In this document: piece by piece, positions 21,130 to 28,253 of the stretch
Numbering within the stretch: position 1 is the first letter of the stretch
Layout: each line of letters starts with the position of its first letter
NCBI GenBank assembly: GCA_028286705.1
Contig: JAQBRC010000031.1
Location: 1-28,328, forward strand
Direction of reading: 5' to 3'
Source of the DNA: Candidatus Nomurabacteria bacterium
GTDB taxonomy: Bacteria; Patescibacteriota; Minisyncoccia; Phycocordibacterales; UBA9973
DNA length: 28,328 bases
The notes under the pieces: generated by a model
The model's input: only the letters and a program-made list of their open reading frames with translations
Told to the model about the DNA's origin: nothing
Databases searched by the model: none
Made by a program: the position numbers and the translations under genes

Positions 21130-21522
21130 ATGGATCCTATTTCAAACATGTTAATCTCAATGAAAAATGCCTCAATGGTTTCGAAGGAAACTATTGTTAT
21201 TCCTTTTTCAAAGCTTAAATACGCTATCGCTCAGTGCCTAAAAGAACAGGGCTTTATTACTAACGCTTCAAAGAAGACTGAAAAGAACAACATTTCAGTT
21301 CTTGAAATCGACCTTGCATACGCTGCAGACGGAACTTCAAAGATTCACGATGTAAAGCGTATGTCTAAGCAGTCTCGCCGTATGTATACTGGCGTAAAGG
21401 AAATCCGTCCTATCAAGAACGGTCACGGTATTACCGTATTATCAACTCCAAAAGGAATCTTGAGTGACAAGCAGGCACGCAAGGAACAGGTCGGCGGAGA
21501 AGTATTATTCACAATGTGGTAA
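21130..21522 (+). CDS. rpsH: 30S ribosomal protein uS8
   Basis: uS8 binds the central domain of 16S rRNA and in other bacteria represses its own operon. The product (130 residues) has MDPISNMLISMKNAS, IPFSKLKYAIAQCLKEQGFI, the GHGITVLSTPKGILSDKQAR segment and the GGEVLFTMW end. Confidence 0.96.
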   Translation: MDPISNMLISMKNASMVSKETIVIPFSKLKYAIAQCLKEQGFITNASKKTEKNNISVLEIDLAYAADGTSKIHDVKRMSKQSRRMYTGVKEIRPIKNGHGITVLSTPKGILSDKQARKEQVGGEVLFTMW

Positions 21523-21529
21523 AAATTAT

Positions 21530-22063
21530 ATGAGCCGAGTAGGAAAACAACAACTGGTAATCCCAGCAAATACTGAAGTAACATACGCTGATGGAATCAT
21601 GCGCGTTAAAGGACCTTTGGGCACTCTAGAAAAGCCGTTCAAGGATGTAGTAACAATCAACATCGCTGATGGTTTGGTAACATTCGCACAGAAGGGCAAC
21701 GATCCTTTTGCTCGCGCAATCTGGGGAACATATGCTTCACACGTGAAGAACATGATCGCCGGTGTAAACACTCCATACGTAAAGAAGTTGATTCTTGAAG
21801 GAGTTGGATTTAAGAGTGAAGTAAAGGGAACTGAATTGCACTTAGCACTTGGTTTCTCTCACCCTGTTATCGTTACTATCCCAGAAGGAATTGCTGTTAC
21901 TGCTGAAAAGAACGTGGTGACCATGACTGGTATCAACAAGGAATCAGTTGGTCAGTTCGCTTCATCTGTACGCGCAATGAAAAAGCCAGAACCATACAAG
22001 GGTAAGGGCTTCCACTACGATACAGAAGTAGTACGTCGCAAGGCAGGTAAGAAGAGCGCATAA
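21530..22063 (+). CDS. rplF: 50S ribosomal protein uL6
   Basis: uL6 lies near the factor-binding site of the large subunit. I use ATG 21530 (MSRVGKQQLVIP), the standard start, giving 177 residues; the open frame extends back over the end of rpsH. VKGPLGTLEKPF, LEGVGFKSEVKG and the EPYKGKGFHYDTEVVRRKAG end are typical. Confidence 0.96.
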   Translation: MSRVGKQQLVIPANTEVTYADGIMRVKGPLGTLEKPFKDVVTINIADGLVTFAQKGNDPFARAIWGTYASHVKNMIAGVNTPYVKKLILEGVGFKSEVKGTELHLALGFSHPVIVTIPEGIAVTAEKNVVTMTGINKESVGQFASSVRAMKKPEPYKGKGFHYDTEVVRRKAGKKSA

Positions 22064-22074
22064 CGAGTTAATAT

Positions 22075-22419
22075 ATGTCAAAACAAACACCACTACAAAA
22101 GAAACTTCGCATCAAGCGCAAAATCCGTGCTACTATCTCAGGAACAGACGTTCGTCCACGTCTTTCAGTATTTCGTTCAAACAGCTACATGTATGCGCAG
22201 CTTATCGATGACGTTAATGCAGTAACTATTGCTGCATCTACTGACATGAAGGCAAAGGGTACAAAGATGGAAGGCGCAATTGCTGCAGGCAAGGCTTTGG
22301 CCGCTGCTGCAAAGGCTAAGGGCATAACTAAGGCTGTGTTTGACCGTAACGGTTTCAAATACGCTGGACGCATCAAGGCATTTGCTGATGCAGCTCGCGA
22401 AGGAGGACTTGAATTTTAA
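22075..22419 (+). CDS. rplR: 50S ribosomal protein uL18
   Basis: uL18 binds 5S rRNA. The 114-residue protein has RIKRKIRATISGTDVRPRLS, VFRSNSYMYAQLIDD and the VFDRNGFKYAGRIKAFADAA end. It follows rplF through the spacer CGAGTTAATAT and lies 2 nt before rpsE. Confidence 0.96.
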   Translation: MSKQTPLQKKLRIKRKIRATISGTDVRPRLSVFRSNSYMYAQLIDDVNAVTIAASTDMKAKGTKMEGAIAAGKALAAAAKAKGITKAVFDRNGFKYAGRIKAFADAAREGGLEF

Positions 22420-22421
22420 TT

Positions 22422-23051
22422 ATGACTACAACAACACCAACAACTACACCACGACCATACTCTAACAACCGTTCAACAGGCGGTGCTGGAGGACAGGGAG
22501 GCGATCGCCGTCCACGTCGCGACAACAAGTCATTTGCTGACCGTCCAAAGGATGTTGAGCAGAAGATTCTTGATATCCGCCGAGTTACTCGCGTGGTTGC
22601 AGGAGGACGTCGCATGAGCTTCGCTGTTTCAATGATCATTGGTGACAAGAAGGGAGTAGTAGGACTTGGTACCGGTAAGGGTAACGACACTGCGCTTGCT
22701 ATTGCTAAGGCGTTGAAGGATGCCAAGAAGAACGCTATCAAGATCAAGATGACTGACAAGCACTCTATTCCCTATGACGTTGCTGGAAAGCACACTTCAT
22801 CAAAGGTTATCATCTTCCCAAACCACGGTAAGGGACTTGTTGCAGGTGCAGCAATTCGTGAAATCGCTGTTATCAGTGGACTTAAGGATATCTCTTCAAA
22901 GATTATCTCAGGTAGCAAGAACAAGCTTAATACTGCTCGCGCTACTATGAAGGCACTATCAACTATTGGTACTAAGCACGTATTCGGAGCTCCAAAGCCT
23001 GAAGGCGCAGTAGAAGAAAAGCCTGCTGAAACTAAGGTAGAAGCTAAATAA
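22422..23051 (+). CDS. rpsE: 30S ribosomal protein uS5
   Basis: uS5 is at the mRNA entry site and affects decoding accuracy. The conserved core begins at about residue 44 (VEQKILDIRRVTRVVAGGRR), with GDKKGVVGLGTGKGNDTALA and the C-terminal GLKDISSKIISGSKN. A disordered 43-residue N-terminal extension rich in Thr, Pro, Gly and Arg, and a Glu/Lys-rich tail, make it 209 residues, longer than the roughly 166 of E. coli. rpmD (uL30), normally next, is absent. Confidence 0.97.
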   Translation: MTTTTPTTTPRPYSNNRSTGGAGGQGGDRRPRRDNKSFADRPKDVEQKILDIRRVTRVVAGGRRMSFAVSMIIGDKKGVVGLGTGKGNDTALAIAKALKDAKKNAIKIKMTDKHSIPYDVAGKHTSSKVIIFPNHGKGLVAGAAIREIAVISGLKDISSKIISGSKNKLNTARATMKALSTIGTKHVFGAPKPEGAVEEKPAETKVEAK

Positions 23052-23059
23052 ACACTCCT

Positions 23060-23494
23060 ATGGAATTACTAAAACGAACAACAGAAAACAAGAAAGCAAA
23101 GACAGTCGGTCGCGGTTCAAAGCGCGGGAAGACTTCAGGTCGCGGTACTAAGGGTCAGGCATCTCGTGCCGGTAACAAGAAGCGCCCAGAACTTCGTGAT
23201 CGTATCAAGAAGCTGCCTAAGCTTCGCGGACGCGGAAAGAACATGAACAAGGCATTCCGTATCAAGCCTACCGTTGTTAACGTAGGAATGATCGCAAATG
23301 CGTTCTCTGCAGGTGCTTCAGTCAATGCTTCTGCACTGTTTGAACTAGGCTTGATCCGTCGCACTGGCGGAAAGCTCCCTGCAATCAAGGTACTCGCTGG
23401 CGGGGAAATCACTCACGCAGTACAAATCTTCGATTGTGAAGTATCTCCAGCAGCTAAGACAAAGATCGAAGCAGCAGGCGGAAAGGTTAACTAA
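23060..23494 (+). CDS. rplO: 50S ribosomal protein uL15
   Basis: uL15 is a late-assembly large-subunit protein. The 144-residue product has GRGSKRGKTSGRGTKGQASR, KLPKLRGRGKNMNKAF and the C-terminal VKVLAGGEITHAVQIFDCEVS region in recognisable form (IKVLAGGEI). It directly follows rpsE with no uL30 gene in between. Confidence 0.95.
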   Translation: MELLKRTTENKKAKTVGRGSKRGKTSGRGTKGQASRAGNKKRPELRDRIKKLPKLRGRGKNMNKAFRIKPTVVNVGMIANAFSAGASVNASALFELGLIRRTGGKLPAIKVLAGGEITHAVQIFDCEVSPAAKTKIEAAGGKVN

Positions 23495-23509
23495 TACACA
23501 CAAAATCTC

Positions 23510-24781
23510 ATGAATACATTCTTCAAAAAGCTTAAAATGATGTTCGTTGATCCTGCTATCCGCAACAGAGTGCTTTTTGTTATAGCAATGCTTGCTGTAT
23601 TCCGATTCCTTGCAACTATCCCTGTTCCAGGGGTTGATACAACTTCTCTTACTCAGGCATTCACTAACAACCAGTTCCTTAGTTTGTTTAACGCTGTATC
23701 TGGTGGTGGACTTTCAACATTCTCTATCGTGATGCTTGGCGTTAGTCCATTCATTACTGCATCTATCATCATGCAGCTTATTGGCATGATGATTCCTTCA
23801 ATGAAGGAACTGATGCAGGAGAGCGGGGAAGCTGGCCGTCGCCAGTTCAACCAGTACACTCGTTTGCTTGCTGTGCCAATTGCAGTATTGCAGGGCTTTG
23901 CATTCATCAAGTATCTTCAGTCTCAGGGCGCTATCGGTGCACTGTCACTGCCGACACTACTTTTTAATATTGTTATCATTACTGCCGGATCAATCTTGTT
24001 GATGTGGATTGGCGAACTGATTACTGAATTCGGTGTTGGAAACGGAACTTCAATGATTATCCTTGCGGGTATCCTTGCGCAGCTTCCTTCAACTATCTCT
24101 CAGTTCCTCTTTACCTTCACTATCGATGAGCTTCCTATCGTATTGCTCTACCTTGCAATCGGTTTGCTTGTTATCGCCGGTACCGTATACATTTACGAAG
24201 CGGAACGTCCGATCAAGATTACCTATGCACGTCAGGTGCGCGGTATCCGTACATTCGGAGGAGACGATACATACCTTCCTCTTCGCTTGACTCAGGCTGG
24301 CGTTATTCCAATCATCTTCGCATCTTCATTCCTATTGTTCCCTCAGTTCTTCATCAGCCTGTTCCAGAACTCTAGTCACGCATTCTTGGTGTCTATCTCA
24401 ACTTTCCTTGCGACTTTCCTTGCGAGTACATGGTGGTATTCAGCAGTATATTTCCTTTTGGTTGTATTCTTTACATACTTCTATACTGCAGTTACCTTCG
24501 ATCCTCTGCAGATTTCTGAAAATCTTCAGAAGAACGGAGCGTTCATCAACGGTATCCGTCCTGGGGAACAGACTAACAACCACATCGGTGCAGTCGTTAC
24601 TCGCATCACATTGGTTGGCTCACTCTTCCTTGGTGTTATCGCAGTTCTTCCTCTGATCGTCCGCAGTACCACAGGAATTACTGCTTTCGCTATCGGCGGT
24701 ACATCTCTCTTGATTGCTGTTTCAGTTATCATTGACCTCGTTCGAAAGGTTGATGCTCAGGTAGAAATGACCGAGATCTAG
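23510..24781 (+). CDS. secY: Preprotein translocase subunit SecY
   Basis: SecY is the channel of the Sec translocon. The 423-residue protein has about ten membrane helices. Signatures are FRFLATIPVPGVD (plug-side start), VMLGVSPFITASIIMQL, NQYTRLLAV, GELITEFGVGNGTSMIILAGI, the cytoplasmic loop EAERPIKITYARQV and NGAFINGIRPGEQT. It ends the third ribosomal block and is followed by a terminator, so adk and map have their own promoter. Confidence 0.98.
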   Translation: MNTFFKKLKMMFVDPAIRNRVLFVIAMLAVFRFLATIPVPGVDTTSLTQAFTNNQFLSLFNAVSGGGLSTFSIVMLGVSPFITASIIMQLIGMMIPSMKELMQESGEAGRRQFNQYTRLLAVPIAVLQGFAFIKYLQSQGAIGALSLPTLLFNIVIITAGSILLMWIGELITEFGVGNGTSMIILAGILAQLPSTISQFLFTFTIDELPIVLLYLAIGLLVIAGTVYIYEAERPIKITYARQVRGIRTFGGDDTYLPLRLTQAGVIPIIFASSFLLFPQFFISLFQNSSHAFLVSISTFLATFLASTWWYSAVYFLLVVFFTYFYTAVTFDPLQISENLQKNGAFINGIRPGEQTNNHIGAVVTRITLVGSLFLGVIAVLPLIVRSTTGITAFAIGGTSLLIAVSVIIDLVRKVDAQVEMTEI

Positions 24782-24788
24782 ATACGCT

Positions 24789-24816
24789 AAAAATGCCTCC
24801 AGATGGAGGTATTTTT
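24789..24816 (+). terminator. secY terminator
   Basis: A 12-bp stem (24789-24800 with 24805-24816, one G-U pair) with an AGAT loop and T-rich 3' arm. Confidence 0.9.
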
Positions 24817-24822
24817 ATTATT

Positions 24823-24831
24823 TGATACAAT
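24823..24831 (+). promoter_or_regulatory. Extended -10 promoter of adk and the pilin genes
   Basis: TGATACAAT ends 6 nt before the ATG at 24838, so the adk mRNA is predicted to be leaderless. Confidence 0.6.
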
Positions 24832-24837
24832 GTAGCT

Positions 24838-25422
24838 ATGAATCCCGTATATCTCTTTATTGGCCAATCTGGAGCCGGAAAAGGCACCCAGGTAGCCCTG
24901 CTCAAGGAACGTTTGCTCAAAGACAATGCTAATACCAAGTTCTTCTTTCTGGAAACAGGAGAGAAGTTCAGAGAGCTTATTGCCGGCAATACCCATACTG
25001 CTACATTAACTAGAGAGTTAATGTCCAAGGGTATCCTTCCTCCGCCATTTCTTGCCATTCATATCTGGTCTCACCTATTGATTGAGAACTATGACGGCAA
25101 TACAACCGTCTTTATCGACGGCACTCCTCGGGTACCGGCTGAGGTTCCTCTTTTACTATCTGCCGCTGAGTTCTATGGCTGGACCATCAACATTCTTTAT
25201 TTGAATGTGTCTGACGAATGGTCTACGAATCATTTAAAGGGAAGAGCTCGTGCTGATGACACCGATGAGCGTATTGCTGGTCGTATTGCGTGGTTTCATG
25301 CTAGTGTAGAGCCGAGTATGGAATTGCTCAAGGAAAGTCCATTGGTGCGGTTCCATGAGATAAACGGGGAGCAGCATATTGAGGATGTGCACAGAGACGT
25401 TTGTGCGAGTATTGGAATATAG
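24838..25422 (+). CDS. adk: Adenylate kinase family protein, short form
   Basis: Adenylate kinases interconvert AMP, ATP and ADP. The P-loop GQSGAGKGTQ (9-18), ETGEKFREL, the FIDGTPRVPAEV segment (usual form DG.PR...Q) and RARADDTDERIAGRI are visible. At 194 residues, with the LID region reduced to a few residues, it is the short type without a zinc lid. Its place after secY matches the conserved secY-adk-map order. The DG-T-PR variant and lack of a full LID leave open another nucleoside monophosphate kinase. Confidence 0.85.
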   Translation: MNPVYLFIGQSGAGKGTQVALLKERLLKDNANTKFFFLETGEKFRELIAGNTHTATLTRELMSKGILPPPFLAIHIWSHLLIENYDGNTTVFIDGTPRVPAEVPLLLSAAEFYGWTINILYLNVSDEWSTNHLKGRARADDTDERIAGRIAWFHASVEPSMELLKESPLVRFHEINGEQHIEDVHRDVCASIGI

Positions 25423-25426
25423 TTAT

Positions 25427-25882
25427 ATGAAAAAAAATGGCTTCACACTTATAGAGCTGCTCGTCGTTATCGCAATCATCGGCATTTTGGCTTCTGTTAT
25501 TCTTGCGTCGCTCAATACTGCTCGTGACAAGGGGCGCTATGCGAATGTCATTTCGCAGATGCGACAGATTGCGGCTGCTGCTGAAATCAGCGTCAACGAC
25601 ACCGGCAACTATCCTCCTGATGTTGGACAGGGAACTAATCCAGGTCTCGCAATGTCATTAGGGCCCGTCCCTCCGGGTCCTGGATGGAACTAAGACTGGG
25701 AGAACTGGGATGCAAGGTACGGCGGCGCTAATTATGGTACTGTTCGAATCACCTTGCGACCACCTAACGGCGGCAGTACTTTTTATTACTGTATTGAAAG
25801 CATCTATGCTGACTGCGGCAATGCCGCAACCAATACTGTGGGTGTTAATATAACCAGCGTTAAGACGCTGAGTTGCAACTAA
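25427..25882 (+). pseudogene. Type IV pilin-like gene interrupted by an in-frame TAA
   Basis: The gene begins MKKNGFTLIELLVVIAI, a class III (type IVa) prepilin N-terminus: the prepilin peptidase would cut after Gly5, leaving Phe1 and Glu5 of the mature pilin. After 88 codons the frame meets TAA at 25691-25693, just after GPVPPGPGWN. The same frame then continues open for 62 codons (beginning DWENWDARYGGANYG, with FYYCIESIYADCG) to TAA at 25880-25882. That second stop overlaps the next pilin's ATG by one base. The downstream part looks like a normal pilin C-terminal domain with a Cys pair. Options are a nonsense mutation, stop read-through or a base-calling error; the truncated 88-residue form could still be made. 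Confidence 0.8.
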
Positions 25883-26376
25883 TGACAATGTTTCAGAAAA
25901 AACAGAATAAGGGCTTCACTCTCATCGAGCTCCTTGTAGTGATTGCGATTATCGGTATTCTGGCTTCTGTTATATTGGCATCTCTAAACACAGCGCGGGC
26001 AAAGGCTCGTGACGCCCAGCGTATACAAGATATTAATTCTATTCGTACCGCGCTTGAGCTGTATGCAAACGATAATGGTGGGGCATATCCTTCTAATGGT
26101 CGACTGTGGTGGGGGAACTGTTCAACGTTCGGGTCTCATAATATAACAGGTGCAAACGGATATATTCCCAATCTTGCCCCAACCTATATTCCAACATTGC
26201 CCCTTGACCCAAAGCCAGATAATAGAGCCTGCTATGTATACAAGTCGGATGGCGTAGATTATATGTTCCTCGTCTTTGAGTCTGTTGAAGGCACCGTTCC
26301 TGCGGGTCTGCAGCGACCCTCTAATCCTGCGGAAAAAAGTTACGCAATATATACCCCAGCTGCAGCAATGTGGTAA
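25882..26376 (+). CDS. Type IV pilin-like protein
   Basis: The 164-residue prepilin has a short basic leader (MTMFQKKQNKG), then FTLIELLVVIAIIGILASVI, the N-methylation/assembly helix with Glu5. The soluble domain contains a Cys pair (NCSTFG and RACYVYK), which may form the D-loop disulfide. The first 29 mature-region residues are identical to the preceding gene apart from the boundary, while the DNA differs at many third positions. The ATG at 25882 overlaps the stop of the upstream frame, suggesting coupled translation; ATG 25888 is the alternative. These could be pilus or competence pseudopilus subunits, in keeping with the ComEC genes at the left end. Confidence 0.9.
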   Translation: MTMFQKKQNKGFTLIELLVVIAIIGILASVILASLNTARAKARDAQRIQDINSIRTALELYANDNGGAYPSNGRLWWGNCSTFGSHNITGANGYIPNLAPTYIPTLPLDPKPDNRACYVYKSDGVDYMFLVFESVEGTVPAGLQRPSNPAEKSYAIYTPAAAMW

Positions 26377-26381
26377 AAAAT

Positions 26382-27149
26382 ATGATAATTATAAAAACAG
26401 ACAGCGAAATAGCACGATTGAAAAAAGGAGGTCCCATACTTGCTCGTATTTTGCAGCAGGTGTCTAGGGAGGTTAAGCCAGGAGTTACCACTGCCTCTCT
26501 TAATGACTTTGCACACAAGCTCATCATCGAAGCCGGCTGCACTCCAGCATTTTTAAACTACAAGCCAGACGGTGCAGATCGTCCCTATCCTGCCAGCCTT
26601 ATCACCTCCGTCAACGCTGAGGTTGTTCATGGTATTCCGGGGGGCAAGATCTTGAAGGAGGGGGACACCATTGCCCTCGATCTTGGTCTTAATTACGAAG
26701 GAGTGTTCCTTGACCATGCCATCACCGTACCTGTCGGTACAATCGCTGCTAAGGACAAGCAATTGCTTTCCATCACCAAGTCCGCACTAGATGAAGGCAT
26801 CGCTGCTATCAAGCCTGGAGCGACTGTGGGGGACATAGGGAATGCTATCGAGATGTTTGTGAAGCCATACAATCTCGGTATTGTTCGAGGGCTGTCAGGG
26901 CACGGTGTAGGGCGGGCGATTCACGAGGATCCGTACATTCCCAACTATGGCAAGAAAGGGAAGGGTGCCAAGTTGGTACCGGGTATGGTTATTGCCATCG
27001 AACCCATGATCACCAGAGGTGCAGAAGAGGTTGTTCAGATGAAGGATGGGTATACATTGAAGACTATTGATAACTCACGATCAGCACACTTTGAACATAC
27101 GGTGTTGATTAAGGAAGATGGGTATCCTGAAGTGCTGACGATTGAATAA
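26382..27149 (+). CDS. map: Methionine aminopeptidase, type I
   Basis: This enzyme removes the initiator methionine from nascent proteins. The 255-residue protein has the five metal ligands of the pita-bread fold: D100 (ALDLGL), D111 (FLDHAIT), H174 (GHGVGR), E207 (AIEPM) and E238 (FEHT). Substrate-side VVHGIPG (H83) and HEDPYIPNYG are also present. I use ATG 26382, 5 nt after the pilin stop. It keeps its conserved place after adk, with two pilin genes inserted between. Its stop overlaps the next gene by one base. Confidence 0.96.
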   Translation: MIIIKTDSEIARLKKGGPILARILQQVSREVKPGVTTASLNDFAHKLIIEAGCTPAFLNYKPDGADRPYPASLITSVNAEVVHGIPGGKILKEGDTIALDLGLNYEGVFLDHAITVPVGTIAAKDKQLLSITKSALDEGIAAIKPGATVGDIGNAIEMFVKPYNLGIVRGLSGHGVGRAIHEDPYIPNYGKKGKGAKLVPGMVIAIEPMITRGAEEVVQMKDGYTLKTIDNSRSAHFEHTVLIKEDGYPEVLTIE

Positions 27150-27514
27150 TGATTAAGATTGAAGGAAATAATCCTGCAACTGAAAAGGAGATCGAATTAT
27201 TCCTGAAGAATGTAAATTTTAAGTTACCCGAAGGTTTTATTGATTTCTTTAAAAAACAGAACGGAGCTTCTATTTGGATAAATGACTCCTATGTTGATAT
27301 ATGGGCTATAGATAAAATGTTTATCTTGAATGAAGAGTATAAAGTTAATGAGTATGCTCCAAATTTTTTTCTATTTGGTTCTAATGGGGCAGGGGAAGCT
27401 TATGCTGTTGAGAAAAAGACAGGTCATATTTTTGAGATACCTTTTGTAGGAATGTCAAAAGAGGAAGCATTGAGGTCTTCATCAATTAATAACTTCAATG
27501 ATTTTCTAGTCTAA
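27149..27514 (+). CDS. SMI1/KNR4 (SUKH) family protein
   Basis: The 121-residue product has the SUKH layout: an N-terminal helix (ATEKEIELFLKN), LPEGFIDFFKKQNGA, a middle WAIDKMFILNEEYKVNEY and APNFFLFGSNGAGEAYAVE, ending with NNFNDFL. Many SUKH proteins are immunity proteins against secreted nuclease or deaminase toxins; others have unknown roles. No toxin gene is adjacent. The ATG overlaps the map stop by one base, so the two are co-translated. The A/T-rich codon use differs from map, hinting at a more recent arrival. Confidence 0.82.
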   Translation: MIKIEGNNPATEKEIELFLKNVNFKLPEGFIDFFKKQNGASIWINDSYVDIWAIDKMFILNEEYKVNEYAPNFFLFGSNGAGEAYAVEKKTGHIFEIPFVGMSKEEALRSSSINNFNDFLV

Positions 27515-27523
27515 AAATCGAAA

Positions 27524-27541
27524 CCCCCTTTTTCAAGGGGG
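27524..27541. terminator. Hairpin after the map-SUKH operon
   Basis: CCCCCTT pairs with AAGGGGG across a TTTC loop, 10 nt after the SUKH stop. No T-run follows on the plus strand; on the minus strand T-rich sequence follows. A 10-nt palindrome, GGCCTAGGCC, lies at 27551-27560. It is a weak terminator call for the plus strand. Confidence 0.45.
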
Positions 27542-27584
27542 AATCTCGGAGGCCTAGGCCACTTATGCATGTAGTGTAGCATAG

Positions 27585-27612
27585 TTGACGATTTATAGCG
27601 TTGCTATATACT
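27585..27612 (+). promoter_or_regulatory. Promoter of the right-hand candidate small RNA
   Basis: TTGACG (27585-27590), a 16-nt spacer and TATACT (27607-27612), with a start predicted near 27619. Confidence 0.55.
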
Positions 27613-27618
27613 GTATTT

Positions 27619-27701
27619 ATCACCATGTTAGAGAACCTTATGCAGATGCGTCTGCATCGGCGGGCTCTAATGCAAAACCCCCTACATGGGGGATTTTTTG
27701 C
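27619..27701 (+). ncRNA. Candidate structured small RNA, about 80 nt
   Basis: An outer stem TTAGAG/CTCTAA (27628-27633 with 27665-27670, extendable by two wobble pairs) encloses ATGCAGA-TGCG-TCTGCAT (27640-27657). A terminator hairpin (CCCCC 27678-27682 with GGGGG 27688-27692) and six T complete the unit. No convincing peptide is encoded. The terminator also serves the convergent NYN gene. I recognise no family. Confidence 0.5.
27672..27701. terminator. Bidirectional terminator of the small RNA and NYN copy 2
   Basis: A 5-bp GC stem with a TACAT loop and flanking A/T pairing. A T-run follows on both strands; it lies 4 nt past the NYN stop. Confidence 0.75.
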
Positions 27702-27704
27702 GTC

Positions 27705-28178
27705 TTATTTAGAAAATTTAGGATACTGTCTGTTAAGAAAAGCTACATTCACTGTTTTATTTTTCAACAAAACAGAGCACTTGTTTTTATCAGGAGCCCA
27801 TACTTGTTCTAATGCATTATTTAGTTGCAAGAATTCAACAAGGCAGCCGAAATCACCGTCTCCGCTTATAAGTACTACGCTATCAAAAGATTTTGTATAA
27901 AAATCAGAAACTGCTTTCAGTACCAATTCAGCATCGCAGTTACCCTTGATTGTTCCACTTACAGAAATGGTTTCCTTAAACACTAAGGTAAATCCGCACT
28001 CTTTAAGATATTGGTAAAATTTTACCCTTTCAGGTAAAAAACCTATGAATAAGAATATACTACTGGGTCTATGTTTTTGCCTAAGCCAACCACTGAACTT
28101 TTTATAGTCAATTTCAAACCCTAATCCTTTTGCAGATTGGTACAAATTATTCCCATCAATGTATATATTGATTCTCAT
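27705..28178 (-). CDS. NYN-domain (PIN-like) putative ribonuclease, copy 2
   Basis: The 157-residue protein has the NYN acidic residues in YIDGNNL (D8, N11), KGNCDAELVL (D82) and ISGDGDF (D107, D109). IFLFIGF and TLVFKE also align with copy 1 at 10993-11514, so the two are paralogues of the same subfamily. The copies have diverged strongly at DNA level and at both termini. The start is 8 nt from a TACACT box on the minus strand (28187-28192), predicting a leaderless mRNA. The likely activity is metal-dependent RNA cleavage; the target is unknown. Confidence 0.85.
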   Translation of the reverse strand: MRINIYIDGNNLYQSAKGLGFEIDYKKFSGWLRQKHRPSSIFLFIGFLPERVKFYQYLKECGFTLVFKETISVSGTIKGNCDAELVLKAVSDFYTKSFDSVVLISGDGDFGCLVEFLQLNNALEQVWAPDKNKCSVLLKNKTVNVAFLNRQYPKFSK

Positions 28179-28223
28179 GATAGGGAAGTGTACCCTAGTG
28201 CCTTCAAGAAAAAATGAAGAAAC

Positions 28224-28251
28224 AAAAAACCTCCCAATTGGGAGGTTTTTT
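28224..28251 (-). terminator. rplT terminator
   Basis: A perfect 12-bp stem with an AATT loop lies 2 nt past the rplT stop and has an A-run on its left that reads as T on the minus strand. Confidence 0.88.
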
Positions 28252-28253
28252 GT

